In this document: positions 1-5,567 of the stretch, piece by piece | Layout of the letters: each line of letters starts with the position of its first letter | Numbering within the stretch: the first letter of the stretch is position 1 | Notes under the pieces: generated by a model | Database searches by the model: none | What the model saw: only the letters and a program-made list of their open reading frames with translations | Told to the model about the DNA's origin: nothing | Position numbers and translations under genes: made by a program | Assembly (NCBI GenBank): GCA_026394635.1 | Contig: JAPKXV010000424.1 | Span: forward strand, 1-10,774 | Length of the DNA stretch: 10,774 bases | Origin: Methanoregula sp. | Lineage (GTDB): Archaea > Halobacteriota > Methanomicrobia > Methanomicrobiales > Methanospirillaceae | Reading direction: 5' to 3'

Positions 1-1
1 T

Positions 2-634
2 GCACTCGTTTCCGGGGGTATTGACTCGCCTGTTGCCGCGTGGATGATGATGAAGCGGGGCTGCCGTATCATTCCACTCTTTGTCACACTCGACACGTTT
101 CTTGATGAGACCACAATTGCACGGGCGCAACGTGTAGTCAAAGTCCTAGAGAATTACCAACCGGGCATCGAACTGAATGTAATTTCAGATTCATACCTTG
201 CAGCGGCAAAAGGAGAACTCATCCGCAAACGTCTGGAGAAGTACACCTGTATCTTCTGCAAACGCCGGATGTACCGGGTTGCAACAGCGTTTGCACAAAA
301 GATTGGGGCAAAGGGAATCGTGACCGGTGAATCCATCGGGCAGGTGGCGAGCCAGACTCTGGACAATCTCATGGTTCTGACCGATGCCGCGGAGATCCCA
401 ATCTACCGGCCATTGATCGGGTTTGACAAGGAAGATGCGATCCGTCTCGCCCGTGAGATCGGTACGTTCGAGCAGTCAATCTCCCCCGCGTCCGGGTGCA
501 AAGCGGTACCGAAAGGACCATCAACGAAAGCGAAACTGGAAAAGATCCGGGAAATTGAAGGGAAACTGGAGGTGAACGGGATGGTGGTGCCGGTTGGACT
601 GGTTGGATTGGTACATTCGGGTACTCGGCAATAG
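2..634 (+). CDS. thiI: tRNA 4-thiouridine synthase ThiI, 3' part (5' end outside window)
   Basis: This is the PP-loop half of ThiI, which adenylates U8 of tRNA and introduces sulfur to make 4-thiouridine. The reading frame is open from base 2 and begins in the pyrophosphatase loop (SGGIDSP), so the N-terminal ferredoxin-like and THUMP domains lie before the window. Further on are a CIFC motif (codons 248-250 and 257-259), the VTGESIGQVASQT block typical of ThiI, and a third conserved cysteine in ASGCKAVP (codon 497-499). The protein stops about 45 residues after that cysteine, so there is no rhodanese domain, as usual in archaea. As I recall, Methanococcus maripaludis ThiI binds a [3Fe-4S] cluster through a CxxC pair and a third cysteine 80 residues later. 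The spacing here is the same, which suggests a cluster-dependent enzyme. The family call is firm; the cluster is inferred. Confidence 0.95.
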   Translation, partial: ALVSGGIDSPVAAWMMMKRGCRIIPLFVTLDTFLDETTIARAQRVVKVLENYQPGIELNVISDSYLAAAKGELIRKRLEKYTCIFCKRRMYRVATAFAQKIGAKGIVTGESIGQVASQTLDNLMVLTDAAEIPIYRPLIGFDKEDAIRLAREIGTFEQSISPASGCKAVPKGPSTKAKLEKIREIEGKLEVNGMVVPVGLVGLVHSGTRQ

Positions 635-641
635 TCACATT

Positions 642-671
642 TATATTACTAAATGTTAAAGTTATTTAACA
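642..671 (+). promoter_or_regulatory. Promoter and palindromic operator of the DUF2178/XRE unit
   Basis: An archaeal TATA-like element (TTTATATTAC, 640-649) lies about 35 bp before the ATG at 682. It is followed directly by an 18-bp palindrome, TGTTAAA-GTTA-TTTAACA (654-671), which falls between the TATA box and the expected transcription start near 670. A protein bound there would block initiation. The whole block 642-671 recurs at 1500-1529 with 24 of 30 bases identical. The natural candidate binder is the XRE regulator at 1136-1354, which would make this autoregulation. The palindrome and the repeat are seen directly; the binder is inferred. Confidence 0.6.
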
Positions 672-681
672 AAGGAAACCC

Positions 682-1146
682 ATGAAGAAGAACACATTCT
701 ATCTTTTCGGTGGTTGCATCGCGCTCGTCCTGCTCGCAATTTTCTGGTATTCGGTCGAGACGCACTTGCCACCGTTGCTGATTGAATCTGCATTCATCAT
801 CGCAATCGGGATCAGCTACCTTGCACGAAAAAAGGTGACCGACCTGATCGAAGACGAACGCAGCGCAAGGATCACCGAGAAGGCAGCCCTGAGAACGTTC
901 CAGGTCTTCTGGGTGGTATTCTGTGCCATCTCAATCGGGGCGGTCATGAATATGCTCTATATACCACAACTTCCCCGGCAGCGTTTTTCCGAACCTTCCC
1001 AGGAGATTCTGCCACGGGAGATCCTGCCACCCCGTATGATGGGATATCTCCAGCTCGGCCTGCTCTGCCTGATGATCTTCCTGTATGTCGGGTTCAGGAT
1101 CTATTACGCCCGGAAATACGGGGACTGGGAGACCGATGAAGAATAA
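682..1146 (+). CDS. DUF2178-like integral membrane protein
   Basis: A 154-residue membrane protein with four predicted transmembrane segments, at about residues 5-24, 30-47, 72-94 and 119-141. Between the second and third is a charged cytoplasmic stretch containing DERSARITEKAALRT. This DERxxxIxxKAAxxT pattern is what I associate with the DUF2178 family of archaeal and bacterial membrane proteins, whose function is unknown. The ATG at 682 follows AAAGGAAA at about 9 bases and lies about 35 bp after a TATA box. The gene overlaps the next one, a small XRE regulator, by 11 bp, so the two are translated as a pair. This membrane protein plus small HTH protein arrangement is common. It often means the membrane partner senses something or modulates the regulator, but nothing here identifies the signal. 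Confidence 0.75.
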   Translation: MKKNTFYLFGGCIALVLLAIFWYSVETHLPPLLIESAFIIAIGISYLARKKVTDLIEDERSARITEKAALRTFQVFWVVFCAISIGAVMNMLYIPQLPRQRFSEPSQEILPREILPPRMMGYLQLGLLCLMIFLYVGFRIYYARKYGDWETDEE

Positions 1147-1354
1147 GATCAAAGTGTTTCGTGCGATGCATGATCTTACCCAGGAAGACCTCGCGCAGAT
1201 AGTCGGCGTCACGCGGCAGACCATACTTGCAATAGAGAAAGGAAAATACGTCCCGTCCCTTGATCTCGCCTTTAAGATTGCCCGGCATTTTAAGGTAAAT
1301 ATTGAAGAAGTGTTCACGTACAGCGAAGAAGGCAGGACTATCGATGTCGATTAA
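1136..1354 (+). CDS. Small XRE-family helix-turn-helix transcriptional regulator
   Basis: A 72-residue protein that is almost entirely one Cro/C1-type DNA-binding domain. The segment LTQEDLAQIVGVTRQTILAI (about residues 14-33) is a classic HTH with the recognition helix at VTRQTILAIEKG, and PSLDLAFKIARHF follows as helix 4. There is no separate ligand domain. I chose the ATG at 1136 because it begins exactly at the family's N-terminus (MKNKIKVFRA). An earlier in-frame start at 1085 would add 17 residues that are merely a shadow of the upstream gene. The start lies inside the last codons of the DUF2178-like gene, with a weak GGGAG 4 bases before it, so translation is probably coupled. It likely binds the palindromes at 654-671 and 1512-1529 as a dimer, controlling its own unit and the secreted-protein gene at 1587. 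Confidence 0.88.
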   Translation: MKNKIKVFRAMHDLTQEDLAQIVGVTRQTILAIEKGKYVPSLDLAFKIARHFKVNIEEVFTYSEEGRTIDVD

Positions 1355-1499
1355 AAAAACATTTCTCCGTTTCAGGGAAGGTGCGGGGGGACCTCGTACT
1401 CCCATTTCTGACCATCCGTTCCAGGATCGTTTCATACCATGATAACTGTATCAACAATTATTTCCAAAATGTAACTTTCAACAGTAAAATCAAAAGGTA

Positions 1500-1529
1500 T
1501 ATATTACAAAATGTAAAATATACTTTACA
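1500..1529 (+). promoter_or_regulatory. Promoter and palindromic operator of the small secreted protein gene
   Basis: In the 232 bp between 1354 and 1587 the clearest signal is a TATA box (GGTATATATTAC, 1496-1507) followed by the palindrome TGTAAAA-TATA-CTTTACA (1512-1529; one base further on each side also pairs). The predicted transcription start is near 1527, giving a leader of about 60 bases. The block matches 642-671 base for base at 24 of 30 positions, with the same spacing from TATA to palindrome. A partial upstream copy, CAAAATGTAA, sits at 1465-1474 and recurs within the block at 1507-1516. The offset of 42 bp is about four helical turns, which might allow cooperative binding. The rest of the gap, 1355-1460, shows nothing I can name. 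Confidence 0.6.
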
Positions 1530-1586
1530 TGGTGAGTGCAGGCATACCATGCCAGCACCTGCAAGAATAACAAGGAGAATCACATC

Positions 1587-1916
1587 ATGAAAACACCCGG
1601 AATCTATTACGGTCTCATTGCCGCATTCTGTGTCCTGACACTCTTTATTGGCATAGTCACCGCTGCGGATCTGACACAATCTGCCACAAACTGCACGGGG
1701 AGACCTGGCTTTGGGCATGGGAATCCCCCGTCACCCAATGAGATGATCACTCATCTTGAACAGCAGGGTGTCGATGTCACCGAAGTGAAAACAGCACTCC
1801 AGAATGGGGACTCTGCAACCGTGAAAGCATGGTTTGACACGTACCGCGAAGCTCACAAAGACCAGATGAATGACTTTCGCATGAAAGGAAACCTGCATGC
1901 GCAGGCTGCCCACTGA
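1587..1916 (+). CDS. Small secreted protein of unknown function
   Basis: A 109-residue protein with an N-terminal signal sequence: a hydrophobic stretch from about residue 8 to 25 ending in VTAAD, so cleavage is likely near residue 26-27. The exported part is small and polar, with a glycine-rich linker (RPGFGHGNPPSP) and then a helical segment, NEMITHLEQQGVDVTEVKTA, continuing through LQNGDSATVKAWFDTYREAH. The charged, amphipathic helical region is the only recognisable module. I have the impression of similar GVDVTEVKxAL-type segments in other methanogen proteins but cannot name a family. The start at 1587 has a clear SD (AAGGAGA, 1572-1578) at 8 bases; an in-frame ATG at 1536 lacks one and would spoil the signal peptide. 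One cysteine remains after the signal. Its promoter block suggests control by the neighbouring XRE regulator. Confidence 0.75.
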   Translation: MKTPGIYYGLIAAFCVLTLFIGIVTAADLTQSATNCTGRPGFGHGNPPSPNEMITHLEQQGVDVTEVKTALQNGDSATVKAWFDTYREAHKDQMNDFRMKGNLHAQAAH

Positions 1917-1979
1917 CTGAGCCGGGGAGCACCAAACACCCGTTTCCAAATTTTTATGACCGGTATTCTCAAATGTCAG

Positions 1980-2021
1980 CCATTTCCCGGGGAAATGGGG
2001 AATTTGATAAAAAAAATTCCC
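1980..2021 (+). repeat. Two abutting perfect hairpins in the gap before the surface-protein operon
   Basis: Positions 1980-1998 read CCATTTCCC-G-GGGAAATGG, which folds as a 7-bp stem with a 5-base loop. Positions 1998-2005 (GGGAATTT) pair perfectly with 2014-2021 (AAATTCCC) around an A-rich loop. The two stems share base 1998, so they abut. A T5 run at 1951-1955, just upstream, may end the secreted-protein transcript. The hairpins could be RNA elements in the leader of the gene at 2096 or processing sites. No promoter in 1917-2095 is convincing. Confidence 0.4.
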
Positions 2022-2095
2022 AGATTGGCACTACAGTGTGCACATCGGGGGAGAGAAATTGACATGATAAACTCAATTAAAAAAACGGAGAGGGT

Positions 2096-3121
2096 ATGAA
2101 AGTAAAAACAATTGTCCTCATTATCTTTTTATTACTCGTATGTATTTCACCAGCAAGTGCAGCAGGGACCATCATTGCCATGTCACCCCAGGATGCTGCT
2201 GCACTCGTGTATGTATCAGGGTATGATCTTGATCCCGCGGTTTTTTACCCCTATGAGAAGGGAACAGTTACGGTCCATGTATACAACGCGGCAAATGCGT
2301 CGGTCGGACTCTCTATGCCGGATCTCATCGACCCGAATGTGAACGTCATAAACAAGAACTCATTCACCACGATGACCAACATCGGGCCGGGGGCAACTGT
2401 GGACTTTTCTTTTCTTGTCACCGTAGATCCGCCGGATGGAACATACTTCCCGTTATTTACTGTCCCGACAAAGACAGAAAATTCCGTCCACTCAACCCTC
2501 AAGATCGTTGTGGATTCAACAGATATCAGGGCAAGCATCTCAAAAAAACCAGACACATTCTCGGTCTCAAAAAAGGACACGGTGAACGTGAGCATTGTCA
2601 ATCCCCGTGATGGGGATATCACCGATGTCCTCATCATACCAGAGGGCACCGGGGTTGATGTAACACCATCGGAAACCTTCGTTGGGACCCTGAACGCTGG
2701 CAGTTCTGTCCAGGTCCCGTTCCAGATCACTCCTGGCCAGCAGGCAAACCTCACGTTCCATGTCAGTTTCCATAACGGGGATAACAAGCACACCACCGAT
2801 GTTTCCCTCCCGATCGTGATTGGTGAGGATAAGCTGGCCGTCGTACCTATCGTCAACAATGTCGCCCTTACCTCTTCCGGATCTGTCTATACCGTGACCG
2901 GAGATATCAATAACGCCGGTCTTACGGATGCAAAATCCATGGTTTTAACGATTGGCACACCTGCACGGGCGGTCGAACCCTACGCGGAATATGCGATTGG
3001 ATCGCTTGCGGCCGATGACTTTTCGAGCTTTGAACTATCGTTTACAGGTACCGACCTTTCGGCTGTTCCCCTGATCATCACCTGGAAAGACAAAGACGGG
3101 AATCAACGGGAACTCGTGTGA
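2096..3121 (+). CDS. Secreted COG1361-type (S-layer/CARDB-like) protein, probably truncated by frameshift
   Basis: A 341-residue exported protein. Residues 1-22 are a clear signal peptide (hydrophobic IVLIIFLLLVCIS, then PASA-A). The rest is beta-rich with repeated Ig-like segments, seen in phrases such as FYPYEKGTVTVHVYNAANAS, NVSIVNPRDGDITDV and YTVTGDINNAGLTDAKSM. This is the pattern of COG1361 archaeal surface proteins that sit beside ABC transporters. The ATG follows GGAGAGGG (2087-2094). Family members usually end in a serine/glycine-rich linker, one transmembrane helix and a basic tail. Here the frame stops at 3119-3121 just before that part, which is present intact in the next frame (3118-3354). 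The pair therefore looks like one gene broken by two extra bases in GTGTG at 3116-3120. Alternatively, it is a genuine secreted partner of a separate small anchor protein. Its likely role is as an extracytoplasmic partner of the ABC transporter downstream. Confidence 0.8.
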   Translation: MKVKTIVLIIFLLLVCISPASAAGTIIAMSPQDAAALVYVSGYDLDPAVFYPYEKGTVTVHVYNAANASVGLSMPDLIDPNVNVINKNSFTTMTNIGPGATVDFSFLVTVDPPDGTYFPLFTVPTKTENSVHSTLKIVVDSTDIRASISKKPDTFSVSKKDTVNVSIVNPRDGDITDVLIIPEGTGVDVTPSETFVGTLNAGSSVQVPFQITPGQQANLTFHVSFHNGDNKHTTDVSLPIVIGEDKLAVVPIVNNVALTSSGSVYTVTGDINNAGLTDAKSMVLTIGTPARAVEPYAEYAIGSLAADDFSSFELSFTGTDLSAVPLIITWKDKDGNQRELV

Positions 3122-3354
3122 GCAATTCAGGAAGTTCGGGCAGTTCCGTGACTACAAGCACCACATCAGGAAGTGCAGTTTCAAGGACAGGTGGCGGTCC
3201 CCAGGGAGGTGGCAGCATTTTCGGATTTGGTGGAAGTCAGGGCGGAGGCATCAGTTCGTTTTATCCTGTTATTGCCGGCGGTATCATCCTCGTAGTGGGT
3301 ATCGTAGTCTATAAGAAGCGGAAATGGTTTGCTGCAAAGCTGAAGAGAAAATGA
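3118..3354 (+). CDS. Ser/Gly-rich linker plus membrane anchor; displaced C-terminus of the preceding protein or separate small protein
   Basis: If read from GTG at 3118 this is a 78-residue protein. Residues 2-20 are a serine/threonine linker, residues 24-44 are glycine-rich (GGGPQGG, FGGSQGGG), and SSFYPVIAGGIILVVGIVVY (about 46-65) is a transmembrane helix followed by a basic tail (KKRKWFAAKLKRK). This is exactly the expected C-terminus of a COG1361-type surface protein. The GTG overlaps the upstream TGA by 3 bases (GTGTGA), and there is only a weak GGGAA before it. Dropping one GT dinucleotide at 3116-3120 would join the two frames as L-V-S-N-S without a stop. A strain-level frameshift, a sequencing error or translational coupling all remain possible. 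As an independent protein it would lack a signal peptide. Confidence 0.6.
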   Translation: MSNSGSSGSSVTTSTTSGSAVSRTGGGPQGGGSIFGFGGSQGGGISSFYPVIAGGIILVVGIVVYKKRKWFAAKLKRK

Positions 3355-3364
3355 GTGATCGAAC

Positions 3365-4045
3365 ATGAGTGAAGTCCCACTCATCCGGCTTGCCGATGTC
3401 ACAAAAGTGTACAACCTCGAGAGTGGCGACTTTGTTGCGCTCGATCATGTGTCGCTCGATATTATGGAGAACGAATTTGTGGCGATCATGGGCCCTTCTG
3501 GCTCCGGTAAATCGACCATGATGAACCAGCTTGGTATCCTTGACGTCCCCACATCCGGAGAACTGTTCATCAACGGGAAGAACGTGGCCGGCATGACAAA
3601 CCTTGAGCGCACGCACATGCGCCGGGACATCATCGGGTATATCTTCCAGAAATTTTACTTAATCCCCCTCCTCTCGGCATACGAGAACGTGGAATACCCG
3701 CTTATCCTCAAATACAAACAGCGGGATATGTCCGGAAAAGCTGCAGCCGTCCTCAAATCCGTAGGGTTTGATGAGGATCTCAGTGCCCACCGCCCCTCAC
3801 AACTTTCGGGCGGGCAGCAGCAGCGGGTCGCAATAGCCCGGGCACTGGTCAATGACCCGAAGATCCTCCTGTGCGATGAACCCACCGGCAATCTTGACCG
3901 GAAGACGGGGTTCCAGATCATGGACATCCTTACCGGACTGCATAAAGAAGGAAAGACGGTTATTCTGGTGACCCACGACCCGAAAATAGCGGAATATGCA
4001 CACCGGACGATACAGCTTGAAGACGGGAAGGTTGTCGCATCATGA
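3365..4045 (+). CDS. ABC transporter ATP-binding protein, MacB/LolD type
   Basis: A 226-residue nucleotide-binding subunit, normal length for the MacB/LolD/FtsE group. It has Walker A GPSGSGKST (residues 43-51), a Q-loop at FQKFYLIPLLSAYENVE (Q95), the ABC signature LSGGQQQR (147-154), Walker B ILLCDEP (167-173) with its catalytic glutamate, a D-loop (GNLD) and the switch histidine H204 (VTHD). All catalytic residues are present. The ATG at 3365 follows GAGTGATC, which fits the extended archaeal SD, and its stop overlaps the permease ATG by 4 bp (ATGA), so the two subunits are coupled. This subgroup usually works as a mechanotransmitter or extrudes substrates rather than importing nutrients. 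With the surface protein upstream, a cell-envelope or export job is likely. The substrate cannot be told. Confidence 0.95.
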   Translation: MSEVPLIRLADVTKVYNLESGDFVALDHVSLDIMENEFVAIMGPSGSGKSTMMNQLGILDVPTSGELFINGKNVAGMTNLERTHMRRDIIGYIFQKFYLIPLLSAYENVEYPLILKYKQRDMSGKAAAVLKSVGFDEDLSAHRPSQLSGGQQQRVAIARALVNDPKILLCDEPTGNLDRKTGFQIMDILTGLHKEGKTVILVTHDPKIAEYAHRTIQLEDGKVVAS

Positions 4046-5235
4046 AGGACATCTTCTTTGATCTCTCGGTGCGCAGCGTAAAACTCAATTTCATGCGCTC
4101 GCTTCTGGCATCCATTGGGATCGTGATCGGGGTCGTTGCCATCTCATCCATGGGGATGCTGGGGACCAACATGCAGCTGATCGTCAAAAACCAGCTCACG
4201 GCGGGCATCAACACGATCGTCATCACGCCCGATGTCGTAAGGGCTGAACCGGGTTCAACCAGTACCACCCCAACGGGGATCACCGAAAGCCAGCTCAGGG
4301 ATATCCGGGACGCAGCGGGAACAAATACCGTCATACCGATCGACAGGACAAATACCCAGTTCTCAATAGGATCCGTTGACGGGAGAGGTTCAATCATGGG
4401 GTTTGATCTGACCGATATGAAAAATATCATGAATGTCTCGGAGGGATCGACCCCGCGCGGTGAGAGTGATGCCATCGTGGGTGCTACGATTGCCAGCAGG
4501 TTTAACTTAAAGATCGGGACCCGGATCAAGATCGGGGAGCCAAATATCAGTGCGACCCGGCCGGTCGTCCGGGTGGTCGGCATTCTCCCGACAATTGGGA
4601 TGTCATCCTCAAATGGGATCAATACCGACAATGCGATCATCGTATCCGATACCTGGTACAGCGCCCAGTTCGGCGGGGATAACGTGTACGACCAGGTGAA
4701 CGTGAACCTCAAGGATGTCAGCACATTATCTGCTGTCGAAACTGCCATTGACAATAAAGTCAACCGGAACAAGGATGTTGTCCGTATCTCCGATGCCAGC
4801 TCACGGGTTACCAGCGTCTCTTCGACGTTGAGCTCCCTTACCACCTTCATCCTTGCAATCGGCAGCATATCTCTGCTTGTCGCTGCCACGAGCATCTTCA
4901 ATGTGATGATGATGTCAGTCAATGAACGCGTCCAGGAGATCGGCATCCTGCTCTCCATCGGGACAGAGAAAGGTGAAGTGCGACGCATGTTCCTGTATGA
5001 AGCGTTCATACTGGGGATTATCGGTGCCATTATCGGGGGGATCATGAGCATTGTCATCGGGTATTCCGTGGTGAGTGCGATGATTGGCAATACTGCGTAT
5101 TTCTTCCTTCCCGAGAGCATCATCTACGTCCCTGCCGGGATGATCATCGGTGTGATCGTCTGTATCGGCTCAGGATTGTATCCCGCATGGAGGGCATCGA
5201 ACATGGACCCGATTGAGGCACTGAGAGCTGAGTGA
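4042..5235 (+). CDS. ABC transporter permease, MacB/FtsX type
   Basis: A 397-residue permease with the standard MacB layout: one transmembrane helix near the N-terminus (about residues 18-40), a large extracytoplasmic domain (about 45-260, MacB periplasmic-core-like) and three C-terminal helices (about 266-290, 317-345 and 362-383) forming the FtsX domain. Conserved signatures include NVMMMSVNERVQEIGILLSI, the coupling region after the second helix, and the ending DPIEALRAE. The length is normal for the family. It starts within the ATPase stop codon (ATGA). Two such permeases and two ATPases should form the transporter. In bacteria MacB works with a TolC tunnel, but no such partner is expected in an archaeon. 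The COG1361-type protein upstream is the natural outer partner. Confidence 0.93.
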   Translation: MKDIFFDLSVRSVKLNFMRSLLASIGIVIGVVAISSMGMLGTNMQLIVKNQLTAGINTIVITPDVVRAEPGSTSTTPTGITESQLRDIRDAAGTNTVIPIDRTNTQFSIGSVDGRGSIMGFDLTDMKNIMNVSEGSTPRGESDAIVGATIASRFNLKIGTRIKIGEPNISATRPVVRVVGILPTIGMSSSNGINTDNAIIVSDTWYSAQFGGDNVYDQVNVNLKDVSTLSAVETAIDNKVNRNKDVVRISDASSRVTSVSSTLSSLTTFILAIGSISLLVAATSIFNVMMMSVNERVQEIGILLSIGTEKGEVRRMFLYEAFILGIIGAIIGGIMSIVIGYSVVSAMIGNTAYFFLPESIIYVPAGMIIGVIVCIGSGLYPAWRASNMDPIEALRAE

Positions 5236-5254
5236 GCGGGGATGTATACTCAAC

Positions 5255-5259
5255 TTTTT
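5255..5259 (+). terminator. T5 run after the ABC operon
   Basis: A T5 run 20 bases after the permease stop. Archaeal RNA polymerase commonly ends at such short U-tracts without a hairpin. The tract is short, so the call is weak, but its position at the end of a four-ORF unit facing a convergent gene is where a terminator is expected. Confidence 0.3.
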
Positions 5260-5281
5260 ACCGAAGGGATCTTTGGATCGG

Positions 5282-5537
5282 ATGGATCCAACAAGGTTTG
5301 AGAAACGGCAGCCGGGGAGTATAACTACAGGCTGGGACTCATGTCTGCCGGCCCATGGAATCCTGAGGACATCAGATCAACCTGACCGGTTATCGCTGCT
5401 GCAGGAATCCGGAGATTATGGACAACTGCGGATTTGTGTACGAGGAGTGCTGCAACATCAGGCTCAATGCGGAGCAATTCCAAGTCAAACCTAAAAAATT
5501 CCCTGCGCCACTTCAGATGGTGTATGCAGGGCATTGA
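5282..5537 (+). pseudogene. Possible decayed small cysteine-rich gene, two frameshifts
   Basis: The 332 bp between the convergent permease and helicase genes holds no intact long gene, but three short frames join end to end. They are MDPTRFEKRQPG from 5282, then GEYNYRLGLMSAGPWNPEDI (frame stops at 5383-5385), then LTGYRCCRNPEIMDNCGFVY followed by EECCNIRLNAEQFQVKPKK (stop 5535-5537). Codons in the last two parts mostly end in G or C, like the neighbouring genes. Each junction needs the same one-base shift. The last piece could also be a free-standing 39-residue ORF from ATG 5418 with GGAG close before it. It has five cysteines, two as CC pairs. I do not recognise the family. Chance open frames in GC-rich DNA are the main alternative. 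Confidence 0.28.
5493..5498 (-). terminator. T-run downstream of the DEAD-box helicase gene
   Basis: The plus strand reads A6 here, so the minus-strand transcript meets a T6 tract about 70 bases beyond the helicase stop codon. A small GC-rich inverted repeat (GGGG-TGG-CCCC, 5552-5562) lies between. This is a plausible archaeal terminator with modest support. Confidence 0.3.
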
Positions 5538-5567
5538 GCGCAGGAAGGGAGGGGGTGGCCCCTATTC

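Noticed and set aside
2251..2859. 202-codon minus-strand frame opposite the surface protein
   Set aside because: It is a shadow of the COG1361-type gene, with low-complexity T/V/S composition and no signals.
3960..5123. Long open frame of 387 codons on the minus strand
   Set aside because: It lies wholly opposite the well-supported permease gene, has no recognisable domain, a methionine/serine/isoleucine-heavy composition typical of an antisense shadow, and no promoter or SD.
2096..5235. Surface protein plus ABC operon as a possible new defence or bacteriocin system
   Set aside because: The gene set is a common archaeal envelope/export arrangement, with no precursor peptide, modification enzyme or immunity gene nearby.
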